A stretch of 64,000 nt of DNA from Spongiactinospora rosea (GCF_003315795.1 NZ_QMEY01000032.1:34865-98864); one strand, 5' to 3'; numbered from the stretch's first letter, positions 1 to 9,150 are shown. Translations and numbers: made by a program. The notes: a model not told the origin generated them from the sequence alone.

Positions 1-1
1 G

Positions 2-190
2 CGACCCATGGTGGAACGGGCCGTGGCCTGGCTGGTCGCCCGCGGCAATCGCCGCCTGCGCTACCGCGGCACTCATGCCAACGACCGCTGGCTTCACCAC
101 CGCGCCGCCGCTCTCAACCTCCGCCGCCTGATCAACCTCGGACTCACCCACATCAACGGCATCTGGGCTCTCGTCCCGATCACTGCATAG
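2..190 (+). CDS. Transposase, C-terminal fragment (cut by window start)
   Basis: Only the last ~62 codons lie in the window; the frame is open to the left edge. The motif VERAVAWLVARGNRRLRYRG followed by NDRWLHHRAAALNLRRL is the typical C-terminal end of DDE transposases of actinobacterial IS elements (IS5/IS1182-like), where the final Glu of the catalytic triad lies just before this stretch. A stem-loop follows the stop codon. Whether the element is intact cannot be judged here because the rest lies outside the window. It fits the mobile character of the first 4.5 kb. Confidence 0.75.
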   Translation, partial: RPMVERAVAWLVARGNRRLRYRGTHANDRWLHHRAAALNLRRLINLGLTHINGIWALVPITA

Positions 191-195
191 CAATA

Positions 196-223
196 GGGTG
201 GGCCAGCTCATGCCGACCCACCC
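196..223 (+). terminator. Stem-loop after transposase
   Basis: A 7-bp perfect stem (GGGTGGG / CCCACCC, 14-nt loop) starts 6 nt after the transposase stop. There is no clear U tract, so termination is inferred; it could instead be part of the IS end. Confidence 0.45.
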
Positions 224-248
224 AGCAAGATCTTCAGGGCATTCCTAG

Positions 249-401
249 GCGAAGGCAAGCCTGAAGAAGGACTGGATCCCTCGGGAGACGGTCCGTGCCA
301 GGCTTCGTGCAAGCATCAAGCGCCTGCTCGCACGCTTCAACTACCCCGCCGCACTACGAAGCAACGGTGAGAACACGACATCCGTTCCCGAAGCTTGGTA
401 G
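249..401 (+). pseudogene. Remnant of type I restriction subunit HsdR C-terminus
   Basis: An open stretch of 50 codons without a start encodes IPRETVRARLRASIKRLLAR followed by FNYP. This resembles the C-terminal region of type I restriction HsdR proteins, where a segment like 'REtVrAklR..IKRLLarygYPPd' precedes the end. After FNYP the similarity stops and the frame ends about 20 codons later. There is an in-frame stop just upstream and no upstream helicase or nuclease domain. I read it as a decayed tail left by recombination next to the transposase. The identification is by motif memory only, so it is moderate. Confidence 0.45.
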
Positions 402-458
402 CTTGGTAGGTGAGGGTTGGGGGCCCACTTATGACGACGTGAAACATCTTGGGATCTC

Positions 459-1652
459 ATGGTTCAAGACACCCGTCGGGTCCAGACGGCAGTACTCGGA
501 CGACCCGATTCCGATCACCCCATTTCCCTCCCAACGGATCGCCGGAAGGCTGTGTTCTACCTTTCGCGTTATCGAGGCAAGCGCTTCTTCTGCGGGATAC
601 ACCTTGGCGGGTGCGGCTGGGAGCTCATGCACAAGCTCTATGGTGACCGTGTCTGCCATTTCGCACATCACCCCGATACCAAAGGGATAGCTCCGAGGTG
701 TGAGCGCCGCCACGTCGGCACCGACAGCGCCGACCATCTCTACATTCACCGTGGATTGACTCATCAACTGGGAAAATCCGCAAGCCCGCAACGATTTCAA
801 GGCACCATGGTGAACGGCCAATGTACTGACCTGCTGGTCAACGCAAGCCAAGGCCGTGCTGCGATCAAAGTCCAGTTCATGCACCTGTCGCGCGACGCCT
901 GGACGAAAAAAGATGAAGAACTTCGCTCCCGTCTTGGCCAAGTCGACTGGGTCATCGGCCCTTATGCAGCAGAGACCACGGAGTATCTACTCGATCGCAA
1001 CGGGTATGCGCTGCGTGTTCGATGTGAACATGAAGGTAGTACCCGTGTCGTCAGGGTTGGCACAGAAACACGTGAAGGTGACCTTGAGTGGTCTCGCCTG
1101 GATGAGTGTGAGATCAATGAGCAGGGGATCGTCACACCACCCCTCCGCAAGATACGTCGGATCGCAGAGCGGAAGGTACCTGAAGTTATGCAATATCCAG
1201 GCCTACCGCTGACGGTCAAGAAAATAGTGATCTACCCTAGTGAGCACAGCACTCGACCGGCAGAAGGTGCCGATGGATTTCATGCCACCGCCGCCACCGT
1301 CCGTGTCGCCGAAAGCGAACCTATGCATGCGTGGATCATGCTGCCAACGCCTGCCAAGCTCGTGGTGGGCGAGCCGTACTCCCTTCGAGAGCCAGCCTCT
1401 GTAGATGTTACGAGAAACCCTGGCCATTCTCCACGCATCTGGACGATTTTCAGTCCAGGATTGCTTCCTATCCGGCCAGCCGAACAGACAAGCGTATCTC
1501 CGTCGAGACTGCGCCAGCCGGGCACTACACCTCCACTCATTCGAAACAAGCTGAGCTCGCTCATTCAAGATATGCGCAGAGCAAGGAAGGCCGGAGATTA
1601 CGAACACATCATCCAAACATTGACAGATAATGCAGATCTTCTCAACATTTAA
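459..1652 (+). CDS. CoiA-like nuclease protein, N-terminal part (frame-broken)
   Basis: 397 residues. Residues ~30-70 carry a Cys/His-rich patch ending in CHFAHHP, like the zinc-ribbon and HFAH motif of competence protein CoiA. The next ~100 residues have the layout of the CoiA PD-(D/E)xK nuclease: CTDLLV, then IKVQFMHLS, then a run of charged residues and VDWVIGP. The middle ~150 residues are unassigned. The C-terminal ~40 residues (SSLIQDMRRARKAGDYEHI) form a helical hairpin that recurs twice downstream in another frame, so the stop at 1650 probably truncates a longer protein. ATG 459 is the first good start; there is no clear RBS. Nuclease function is an inference from motif layout. It lies in an integrated element, so defence or DNA-uptake roles are both possible. 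Confidence 0.55.
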   Translation: MVQDTRRVQTAVLGRPDSDHPISLPTDRRKAVFYLSRYRGKRFFCGIHLGGCGWELMHKLYGDRVCHFAHHPDTKGIAPRCERRHVGTDSADHLYIHRGLTHQLGKSASPQRFQGTMVNGQCTDLLVNASQGRAAIKVQFMHLSRDAWTKKDEELRSRLGQVDWVIGPYAAETTEYLLDRNGYALRVRCEHEGSTRVVRVGTETREGDLEWSRLDECEINEQGIVTPPLRKIRRIAERKVPEVMQYPGLPLTVKKIVIYPSEHSTRPAEGADGFHATAATVRVAESEPMHAWIMLPTPAKLVVGEPYSLREPASVDVTRNPGHSPRIWTIFSPGLLPIRPAEQTSVSPSRLRQPGTTPPLIRNKLSSLIQDMRRARKAGDYEHIIQTLTDNADLLNI

Positions 1653-1654
1653 CC

Positions 1655-2566
1655 CATCGCGATTTCAAAAAGGAACAGGACGCGATCGGAGAACTTCGCC
1701 GCTGGGCGGCTGCAAAGGATGAGGCGCGAGCAAGGATAGAGCAGGAGGTCCACGAGGAATGCGCCCTACTCATTAACCAAGTTGCTGGGGCCAGGGCGGA
1801 GGGGGATCTACCAGAAGTACAGCGCGCGATCTCGTCACTCCGCAAGACTTTAGTACGCGTCTCAGCGAGCAACCCAAGATTCACCGTAGAGACCGCGAAT
1901 TTATATGGACACGAGTCCTGGCTTGAGCGAACACAAAATCAAATGCGATCGAAACAGCATTACCGACTCTACGCCATAATAGACCGCCTCAGGAAGGCAG
2001 AGGTAGCAGGGCAAGTAGATGAGGTGCGCACACTATACAATGAGTGCCAGTTCCTACTCAAGGAGCTGGGCTCTCATGCGTCTTCTTATGAGAAGAGACA
2101 AATCGGCCTGACCTCCCGGTGGCTCACAGCCGTCCCGGCTGGCGACAGTCTTGCTATCTCACCGCCGACCGCCCCATCAGGGAGGCTCAAGGCTGCCGCA
2201 CACGGGCTGAGCGATTACCTGAGCGCTATCTTGACGAAAACCGCCCGCTCCCAGACGACCATCAGCCTGAAGGACTTGGCGGAACAGGCTGGGGCGACCG
2301 AACGGTTATGCACGGGTGCGCTGATAATGATTGATAAGGAATCAGGCGCGAACGGGCCGATGTTGTCTGCTCTCGTCGCTTCGCCACACGGCGATGCAAG
2401 ACCGGATTTTCGCCAGGTCCTCGCCGAACTCAACTACGAGGTCCCGCAGACTGACATAGCTCTAAATTATGTCTGGCGGCGCGAACTGGAGCGGGCATAC
2501 GCCTTCCACGCGGAGCCGCCACGGGAAATGCCAGCGAGACTGGTTCCGCGCAAGAAAACGCCATAA
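1655..2566 (+). pseudogene. C-terminal part of the CoiA-like protein, in a shifted frame
   Basis: This frame is open from 1631 but has no ATG, GTG or TTG until 1943, although it codes well from the first codon (HRDFKKEQDAIGELRRW). It contains two more copies of the helical hairpin at the end of the upstream gene: one around codons for LINQVAGARAEGDL, one around AIIDRLRKAEVAGQVDEVR. The last ~130 residues (LLSALV-like MLSALVASPHGD, FRQVLAELNYEVP, VWRRELERAYAF) resemble a C-terminal module shared by several actinobacterial proteins of unknown role. Adding one T at the TTT run of 1648-1650 would join both parts into one protein of ~700 residues. It is either a real frameshift, a sequence error, or a product made from ATG 1943 (207 residues). 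Confidence 0.6.
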
Positions 2567-3171
2567 ATGGTGAACTTGTGACTACTATACTCCCGCCGAA
2601 GGTCGGCGCAAGGTCGGCTGCGGCCTAGTGCGCTTCCCGTCCCGTACTCTTGCGCGCTTCCTCGGGAGAACGTCACATCCTGATCCTGATCCTGATCCTG
2701 ATCCTGATCCTGATCCTGATCCTGATCCTGATCCTGATCCTGATCCTGATCAGTTGAGTGTGACGCTTGGGGAAGACTCGGCCGACCGCTGGAGCAGGTA
2801 CGACAGCGCCGATCGGCCATAGAGAGGAATCAGAGCCGGATGATGGCACCAATCGCGATCCCAGGCCCCTCACCACCTCGGCGGCGAGCTGGCGGTCGAG
2901 GTGTGTCGGCGACATGTGAAAAAATTGAGCGCCGTTGACAGAGATCCCCGGCTAAGGCCCGGCAAAGGCAACACCCCACGGCTACCAACGACACGCATCC
3001 TGGCTCTGACACTTTACTTGCGATCTTCTCTTCACAATCTTTCTGTGAGTGGTAGCGGCCGCCTGAGGACCATGTCGGAGCGAGGGCCTCCGCCTCGCTT
3101 AGTCACCAAAAAGTAATGCCATCGTGCTCACGGGTATGGCCCCTGGAAGAACCGTATAAGGGGGCGAAGCA
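2567..3171. other. 605-bp intergenic region with microsatellite
   Basis: Apart from the hexanucleotide tract at 2677-2751, I see no convincing gene. Open frames run through the tract on both strands, but only because a 6-nt repeat has no stops; their flanks lack family features. No excisionase-like gene could be recognised upstream of the integrase. Confidence 0.5.
2677..2751. repeat. (ATCCTG)12 hexanucleotide tandem repeat
   Basis: Twelve perfect head-to-tail copies of ATCCTG (72 nt) plus ATC. Repeat purity suggests recent or active slippage. As a multiple of three it would encode Asp-Pro or Gln-Asp dipeptides if translated, but no gene is supported here. Confidence 0.95.
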
Positions 3172-4476
3172 ATGCGACTTCGAAATGATCACTGCGTGGT
3201 CTACAAGCGGTGCGGATGCATCGATGAAGCCACCGGCAGGCAGCTCGGCCGGCGGTGTGACCGCCTGGCCGACCAGGAGCACGGCAGCTGGTACTTCGCC
3301 GCCCAAGTCGATGGGCTCAGTGGGCGGCGCGAACGTATCCGGCGTGGCGGCTACGCCACTGCGAACGAGGCTCGGCAAGCGTGGCGGGATATGATCCCGA
3401 TCAGCGCCGAGCAGGCGGCCGGAAACGGCTATACCGTCGCGCGATGGCTGAACCACTGGCTGGAAACGCACCAAGGGCTGCGCCCCAACACCCGCAAGTG
3501 CTACGCCGACCACGTACGACTGCATCTCATCCCGCACCTCGGCCGCATCGACCTGGGCAAGCTCACCAGCCGGGACGTGGCACGGATGTTCAGCGCGCTC
3601 GCGCAACGCCGTACCCGTTACGGGGTACCGATCGCCGCCTCTACCCTGCACCGCATCCGGGCGACTCTACGAGCCGCGCTGAACACCGCCATCCGCGAAG
3701 GCCTCCTCCAGGCCAATCCGGCCCGGCTCGTCCGGCTGCCCTCACCGCGGCGCCCCTACCCGGTGGTATGGACCGACCGCAGGATCGCAGCCTGGCAATG
3801 CAGTGGAGAGCGCCCCGCCGTAGCCGTATGGACCACCCAGCACTTGGCCGAGTTCCTGGACTTCGTACGCTCAGACCGGCTCTATCCGATGTGGTGGCTG
3901 ATCGCCCTACGCGGACTGCGCCGTGGCGAAGCCGCGGCTCTGCGCTGGGTAGACCTCGACCTGGACCGGCACGAACTCACCGTGACCCAGCAACTGATGC
4001 ACACCGGCCAGAGCCTCATCACCTGCCCACCCAAGAGCGATGCCAGCCACCGGACCATCGCCCTGGATACCGAGACCAGCCGCTTGCTGCGCCGCCACGA
4101 GCGCAAGGAACGTCAACGGCTGGGCAGCCGCTGGAGTGAGACAAGTCCCGTGTTCGCCGCTCCCGATGGGAACTGGCTCCGCCCCGACCACCTCACAACC
4201 CGCTTCCATGCCCTCGTGAGGGCCAGCGGACTGCCGCCGATCCGGCTGCACGATCTCCGCCACGGCGCGGCCACCCTTGCTCTGGCCGCCGGTACGAATC
4301 TGAAGGTGGTCCAACACACTCTCGGCCACTCAAGCATCGTGGTGACCGCCGACACCTACACTTCGGTCCTGCCCGAAACCTACCACCACGCCGCGACAGC
4401 GACCGCGCAACTGGTGATCGCCCAAGCACGCAGAACCGCACGAAAGGCCCGCACACCAGCCGCCTGCTCATCGTGA
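3172..4476 (+). CDS. Tyrosine site-specific recombinase (integrase)
   Basis: 434 residues, normal length for actinomycete element integrases. An N-terminal arm-binding region (~1-80) is followed by a SAM-like core-binding domain (~85-190, TVARWLNHWLETHQGLRPNT) and the catalytic domain. All catalytic residues are visible: Arg250 (LRGLRRGE), Lys288 (PPKSDAS), His360 and Arg363 (LHDLRH), His386 (LGHSS) and the nucleophile Tyr396 (TADTYTSV). The gene points towards the 3' end of tRNA-Lys, 74 bp away, which is the usual position of an integrase next to its att site. It probably inserted the DNA to its left, including the restriction remnant and the CoiA-like gene. No excisionase was recognised. 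Confidence 0.93.
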   Translation: MRLRNDHCVVYKRCGCIDEATGRQLGRRCDRLADQEHGSWYFAAQVDGLSGRRERIRRGGYATANEARQAWRDMIPISAEQAAGNGYTVARWLNHWLETHQGLRPNTRKCYADHVRLHLIPHLGRIDLGKLTSRDVARMFSALAQRRTRYGVPIAASTLHRIRATLRAALNTAIREGLLQANPARLVRLPSPRRPYPVVWTDRRIAAWQCSGERPAVAVWTTQHLAEFLDFVRSDRLYPMWWLIALRGLRRGEAAALRWVDLDLDRHELTVTQQLMHTGQSLITCPPKSDASHRTIALDTETSRLLRRHERKERQRLGSRWSETSPVFAAPDGNWLRPDHLTTRFHALVRASGLPPIRLHDLRHGAATLALAAGTNLKVVQHTLGHSSIVVTADTYTSVLPETYHHAATATAQLVIAQARRTARKARTPAACSS

Positions 4477-4526
4477 CCCACGTATGACTCACACGTGACC
4501 CACTATCAGCAACAAACCTGCCCGTA

Positions 4527-4541
4527 TGCGGCAAAGCCGCA
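4527..4541 (+). terminator. Short stem-loop between integrase and tRNA-Lys
   Basis: TGCGGC-AAA-GCCGCA, 6-bp stem, 50 bp after the integrase stop. Small and without a U tract, so a weak terminator at best. The direct repeat CGTGACCCAC (4472-4481 and 4494-4503) lies just before it. Confidence 0.35.
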
Positions 4542-4549
4542 GGTCGGAG

Positions 4550-4624
4550 TGGTGGGGCGCCAGGGGCTCGAACCCTGAACCTACAGATTAAAAGTCTGCA
4601 GCTCTACCATTGAGCTAACGCCCC
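4550..4624 (-). tRNA. tRNA-Lys (anticodon UUU)
   Basis: Cloverleaf on the minus strand: acceptor GGGGCGT with GCGCCCC, D arm GCTC/GAGC, anticodon stem GCAGA/TCTGT with loop CTTTTAA (anticodon TTT, Lys), T arm CAGGG-TTCGAGC-CCCTG. Discriminator A at 4553 and an encoded CCA at 4552-4550. The 3' end faces the integrase gene, so this tRNA is the likely attachment site and was restored on insertion. Confidence 0.96.
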
Positions 4625-4755
4625 CTGTGAAGACTACAGAGAGGAACCGTCGGCGGCGACAGGGTTCCTCCGTGAGGATAACTTACCGCACCACCGGCCA
4701 TAGATCGGGACAGTGGACGGGTTGGGGGGGTTTGGGCTCGCAGGGGGCGGGTGGG

Positions 4756-5952
4756 CTACAGGGTGTAGGGCTTGAGGGAGATGGATTCGGCGGTTTTGCG
4801 GGCGCCCTTGGCCATGAGGGACTTGCCAGGGAGGTAGGGCATGAGCTTGTAGTTCTGGCGGAGGAACCAGGCCATGGCGCGGCTTTGGGGGACCATGAAC
4901 TTGCTGACGCCCTCGCCCATCTTCATGCACTTTTGGGCGTAGCCGCGCATCTGCTGTTCGTAGGCGGGGAAGGCGGTGCGGTGGTCGCCGTGGGTGGTGG
5001 CGAGTTCGCCGGCGAGGATGTAGGCGCCTACGAGGGCGAGGCCGCTGCCCATGCCGGACAGGGGGGATGGGGAGTAGGCGGCGTCGCCGAGGAGGGCGGT
5101 GCGGCCGGTGGTCCAGGTGTCCATGTGGACCTGGCCGATGGCGTCGAAGTAGAAGTCCGGGGAGTCCCACATGGCGACGAGGAGGGGGTCGCTCTCCCAG
5201 CCGTTGCCGCGGAAGGTGTCGGCGAGGATCTCCTTCTGGCGGGCGATGTCGTGGCGGTGGTAGTCGGTGGATGGGGAGGCGAACCAGAGGACGGCCTTGG
5301 CCTCGGTGTTGTGGCGGGCGCTGTAGATGGAGACGAGTTTGCCCGGGGTGCTGTAGGCGAGGGCGGTGTACTGGAGTCCCAGGTGGTTGGGCGTGGTGAA
5401 GATGGCGCAGTGCAGGCCCAGGTGCTTGAAGTAGCGGGACTCGGGGCCGAAGGCCAGGGAGCGGACCTTGGAGTGGATGCCGTCCGCGCCGATGACCAGG
5501 TCGAAGCGGCGGGGTGGGGCGTGTTCGAAGGTGACGTGGACGCCGTCGCCGTCTTCGCGCATGGCGGTGATGGAGTCGCCGAAGATGTACTCGGTGTGCT
5601 GGGCGGTCGCGTCGTAGAGGATTCGGGCGAGGTCGCCGCGCAGGATCTCGACGTCGCCGGCGAACAGGTCGGCGGGCATGCCGGCGAGGCGTTTGCCCGC
5701 GCTGTTGACGTACCAGGTCGCGCCCATGCGGGTGCGTGCGGCCTCGACGGCGTCGAGGATGCCCATGCGGCGCAGGACGGTGAGGTGGGCCTCGCCGCGG
5801 AAGTCCACGGCGTGGCCGCCGTCGCGCAGGGCGGGGGCGCGTTCGACGATGGTGGGGGTGAAGCCGTACCGGTGCAGCCAGTACGCGAGGGCGGGGCCGG
5901 CCACTGAGGCGCCGGAGATGAGGATGTTCCGGTTGGTGGGTGAGGTCGTCAT
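4756..5952 (-). CDS. FAD-dependent monooxygenase (aromatic hydroxylase type)
   Basis: 398 residues. It shows the three motifs of class A flavin monooxygenases: the N-terminal dinucleotide-binding fold (ISGASVAGPALAYWL, ~12-26), the DG motif (VIGADGIHSKVR, ~153-164) and the GD motif (ALLGDAAYSPSPLSGMGSG, ~286-304). Relatives hydroxylate phenolic or polycyclic substrates, or inactivate tetracyclines (TetX) or rifampicin, using NAD(P)H and O2. The substrate cannot be read from sequence. It stands alone, just inside the chromosome from tRNA-Lys, with the next gene downstream of its own promoter region being the large regulator on the same strand. Confidence 0.88.
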   Translation of the reverse strand: MTTSPTNRNILISGASVAGPALAYWLHRYGFTPTIVERAPALRDGGHAVDFRGEAHLTVLRRMGILDAVEAARTRMGATWYVNSAGKRLAGMPADLFAGDVEILRGDLARILYDATAQHTEYIFGDSITAMREDGDGVHVTFEHAPPRRFDLVIGADGIHSKVRSLAFGPESRYFKHLGLHCAIFTTPNHLGLQYTALAYSTPGKLVSIYSARHNTEAKAVLWFASPSTDYHRHDIARQKEILADTFRGNGWESDPLLVAMWDSPDFYFDAIGQVHMDTWTTGRTALLGDAAYSPSPLSGMGSGLALVGAYILAGELATTHGDHRTAFPAYEQQMRGYAQKCMKMGEGVSKFMVPQSRAMAWFLRQNYKLMPYLPGKSLMAKGARKTAESISLKPYTL

Positions 5953-6030
5953 GTGGATGAGGATGCGCCGGCGCGCTCACCGGCCGCTCTCCGGCCGCTC
6001 ACCGCGTGCCCACCGGCCGCCGGCCAAAGC

Positions 6031-9000
6031 TCACGGTGACCCGTCGAAGAGGGTGTGGAGCGGCGAGGCCGCGATGACCTGCTCGGATACGCCCGCTTGG
6101 CGGAGTGCCCGGGCGCGGGTCATGGTCAGGCCGCGGGTGAACGCGTGCTCGAACGGAAGGTCGCCCAGGGCCTGCCGTACGTCTTCGGTGAGGGCGGACG
6201 GTTCGGTGGGTACGCCGCGCAGGGTGACGGCGGCGCCGAGCAGTACGGCGGCGGCGGTCGCGTCGCCCTCGGCGTACGCGACCTCGGCGAGGGCTTCGAG
6301 GGGGCGGGACGTCTCCGGGAACGCGCCCATGCTCACCGCCGTCTCGGCGGCCCGCCGATGGAACTCGCGGGCGGCGGGCAGGTCGCCGCGCAGGTGGGCG
6401 ATCCGGCCGAGGCCCATGAGGGTACGCGCGCGGTTGCCGATGCCGCGCATGGCGTGCGGGTCGAAGCGGGCGAGGGCGTCGGTGTAGTGGCGTTCGGCCT
6501 CGTCGAGGTGGCCTTCCAGAAGGGCGATGTCACCGAGGCCGCGCAGGGCGGCGGCCAGGTAGGTGGCGCTGCCGGATTGGCGGGCGAGGGCGGCGGCCTG
6601 TTCGTAGTCGGCGCGGGCCACGGCGATCCCCTCCTCGGCACGTTCGGCCATGGTGTGGTCGGCTCGGTTGCAGAGGAGGTCGGCGGTGTCCTCGGTGGCG
6701 GCCAGGGCGTGGGTGAGGGCGAGGGCCTGGTCGGTGAGGTCGAGGGCGCGGGAGGGGTGGCCGAGGTTGGCGAAGAGGCCGGCGAGGGCGTCCAGGGCGA
6801 GGGCGGTGCCCCATCTGTCGCCCACCGCGCGGAAGGCGGTGACGGCGGAGGTGAGCAGGCGTTCGGCGGTCTCGTACCGGCCGCTGCCGTACTCGGAGTA
6901 GCCCCAGATCAGTTCGCCGCCCGCGCGTTCCCAGGGGTCGGGGCTGCGGCGGATGGCGTCGATGAGGGCGAGGGCGGGGCCGGGCTTCATGTCGGCGGCG
7001 TGGGTGAGCAGCCACAGGAACGGCGCGGCCGGGTGCGAGGGGCCCTCGGCGTTGACGAGGACGCGTTCGGCGGTCGCGCGGTGCTCTTCGGCGCGGGGCC
7101 CGGCGATCAGGACGCAGAGGGCGTACGGGCGGCCCAGCTCGGACGCGGCGGCGGGCGGGGTACGGTCGAGGAGGGCGGTGGCTTCGGGGAGTACCGACGA
7201 ACGTAGGCCGCGTATCAACAAATACGTGGACATGGCGGCGAGCAGCCCGAAACCCATGTCCGCTGAGACGTCCCCGCTGACGGCCCAGCGGAGGGCCGTG
7301 CGCAGGTTCTCGTGCTCGGCGGCGAGCGTACGCAGCCAGTCGAGCTGTTCGGTCCGCCGGGTCATCGGGTCGGCGGCGCGGGCCAGGTCCAGCATGTGGG
7401 CGGCGTGCGCCCGTCGTACCGCCTCGCCCTCCCCCGCGGCCTCCAGTTGTTCGGCGGCGTACGCCCGGATCGTCTCCAGCATCCGGTATCGGCCGCCCGA
7501 GACCTCCAAAAGGGATTTGTCCGCCAGCGACTCCAGGATGGCCTCGGTTTCGGCAAGCGCCCCCGAGCCCGCCACCCGGTGGACGGAATCGGCGGTCGCG
7601 CCCCCGGCGAACACCGTGAACCGTCTGGCGATCTCCTGCTCCCGCCCCGGCAGCAGGTCCCAGCTCCACGCCACCACCGCGCGCAGCGTCTGGTGCCGGG
7701 CCTCCGCCGTACGGCTGGCCCACGGCGGCAGCGGGGAGGGCGCGGTCAGGCGGGCGGCGAGCGCGGCGAGGTCGTGGGTGCGCATCCGGGCGGCCGCGAG
7801 CTCGATCGCCAGGGGCAGGCCGTCCAGGGCGGCGCAGATCCGGCGTACGCCGGGCTCGCCCGCGGCGTCGAGCGCGAAGCCCCGGCGTACGGCGGCGGCC
7901 CGGTCGGCGAAAAGCCGGGCGGCGGCGGTGCCGGCGAGGGGACGCACCTGCCACAGGTGCTCCCCCGGAATGCCGAGAGGTTCCCGGCTGGTCGCGATGA
8001 TCCGCAGCCGGGGGCAGGCGGACAGCAGGTACTCCGCCAGCGCGGCGGCGGCCTCGATGACGTGCTCGCAGTTGTCGAGCACCAGCAGCGTGGCACGATC
8101 GGCCAGCGCGGCGACGAGCCGGGCCGCCCCCACCGGCGGGGACCCTGGCGAGAAGAGGGGGGATTCGCGCAGGCCGTAGGCGGCGGTGATGGCCTGGACG
8201 ACTTCGGTGGCGTCGCGGACCGGGGTGAGGCGGACGAAGCACACCTCCTCCGGCAGCGAAGCGGCCAGTTCGGCGGACAGCCGGGTCTTGCCGACGCCGC
8301 CCGGCCCGTGCAGCGTGATCAGCCGGGCCGTGCCCGCCAGGGCGCGCAACTCGGCGAGGTCGTCGTCCCTGCCGACGAAGCTGGTCAGCGGTGCCGGTGG
8401 GCGGGCAACGGCCGGGGAATGGCCGTGCAGCAGCCGCTGGTGGAGGGCGGCGAGGTCCGGGGAGGGGTCGGTGCCGAGTTCGTCGGCGAGGACGCGCCGG
8501 GCGCGTTCGTACGCGGTCAGCGCCTCGGCCGGTCGCCCGTCGGCTTCGAGGGCGCGCATGAGCAGGCCGTGCAGGCGTTCCCGCAGGGGGTGGCGGTCGG
8601 TCAGCTCGCGCAGCTCGGCGGTCACCTCGCGGGCGGCGCCGAGCAGCAGGTCGGCCTCGGCGCGGTCTTCGAGGGCGGCCAGCCGGTGCTCCTCCAGGCG
8701 TTCGGCCACGGCGGGTTCGGCGTCGGCGGCGTCGGCCAGGGCGGGGCCGCGCCACAGCTCCAGGGCGGCGCGGAGCAGGGACGCGGCGTGCCCGGGGTCG
8801 CCGTCCAGCAGCGCCCGGCGGCCCTCGGCGGCCAGCCGCAGGAAACGGCCCGCGTCCACGTCGTCGGGGTCGGCGGCGAGGCGGTAGCCGGTGGGGGTCC
8901 GCTCGATGGACGCGCCGGGGCCGAGGATCCGGCGCAGCCGGGAGACCTGGGACTGCAACGCGTGCGCCGGACCGGCGGCCCCGGGGGCGTACAGGGCGTC

Positions 9001-9150
9001 GAGCAGGCGGTCCACGGTGACGGTCTCGCCGGGCGCGGCCAGGAGCAGGGCCAGCAGAGTACGCCGGGCGGGGCCGCCCAGCGGCACCTCGCCGCCACCG
9101 TTCCGCCAGACCCGCGTCGTCCCCAGGATGCCGAACCGCACGCCCGCCAT
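6031..9150 (-). CDS. BTAD/NB-ARC transcriptional regulator (AfsR/SARP-like)
   Basis: 1039 residues from ATG 9150; the frame stays open further upstream but then overlaps the divergent sigma-factor gene. N-terminal OmpR-type winged helix (~1-92), bacterial transcriptional activator domain (~95-240), NB-ARC ATPase with Walker A GPGGVGKT (~282-289) and LLVLDNCEH (Walker B region), then a long C-terminal TPR-like array. This is the architecture of large AfsR-type regulators that switch on secondary metabolism or stress responses in actinomycetes, with ATP binding and the repeats sensing a partner or ligand. Only ~36 bp separate it from the sigma-factor start, so the two genes share a promoter region and may regulate each other. 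The target is not evident. Confidence 0.9.
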   Translation of the reverse strand: MAGVRFGILGTTRVWRNGGGEVPLGGPARRTLLALLLAAPGETVTVDRLLDALYAPGAAGPAHALQSQVSRLRRILGPGASIERTPTGYRLAADPDDVDAGRFLRLAAEGRRALLDGDPGHAASLLRAALELWRGPALADAADAEPAVAERLEEHRLAALEDRAEADLLLGAAREVTAELRELTDRHPLRERLHGLLMRALEADGRPAEALTAYERARRVLADELGTDPSPDLAALHQRLLHGHSPAVARPPAPLTSFVGRDDDLAELRALAGTARLITLHGPGGVGKTRLSAELAASLPEEVCFVRLTPVRDATEVVQAITAAYGLRESPLFSPGSPPVGAARLVAALADRATLLVLDNCEHVIEAAAALAEYLLSACPRLRIIATSREPLGIPGEHLWQVRPLAGTAAARLFADRAAAVRRGFALDAAGEPGVRRICAALDGLPLAIELAAARMRTHDLAALAARLTAPSPLPPWASRTAEARHQTLRAVVAWSWDLLPGREQEIARRFTVFAGGATADSVHRVAGSGALAETEAILESLADKSLLEVSGGRYRMLETIRAYAAEQLEAAGEGEAVRRAHAAHMLDLARAADPMTRRTEQLDWLRTLAAEHENLRTALRWAVSGDVSADMGFGLLAAMSTYLLIRGLRSSVLPEATALLDRTPPAAASELGRPYALCVLIAGPRAEEHRATAERVLVNAEGPSHPAAPFLWLLTHAADMKPGPALALIDAIRRSPDPWERAGGELIWGYSEYGSGRYETAERLLTSAVTAFRAVGDRWGTALALDALAGLFANLGHPSRALDLTDQALALTHALAATEDTADLLCNRADHTMAERAEEGIAVARADYEQAAALARQSGSATYLAAALRGLGDIALLEGHLDEAERHYTDALARFDPHAMRGIGNRARTLMGLGRIAHLRGDLPAAREFHRRAAETAVSMGAFPETSRPLEALAEVAYAEGDATAAAVLLGAAVTLRGVPTEPSALTEDVRQALGDLPFEHAFTRGLTMTRARALRQAGVSEQVIAASPLHTLFDGSP

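Noticed and set aside
2467..2915. Asp-Pro, Gln-Asp or Arg-Ile dipeptide-repeat proteins
   Set aside because: They arise only from reading the hexanucleotide repeat, which contains no stops in these frames; flanks are not protein-like.
4627..5907. A long plus-strand frame (426 codons)
   Set aside because: It is the antisense of the FAD monooxygenase, with low-complexity Gly/Val/Ala/Glu composition and no family motifs; typical of GC-rich DNA.
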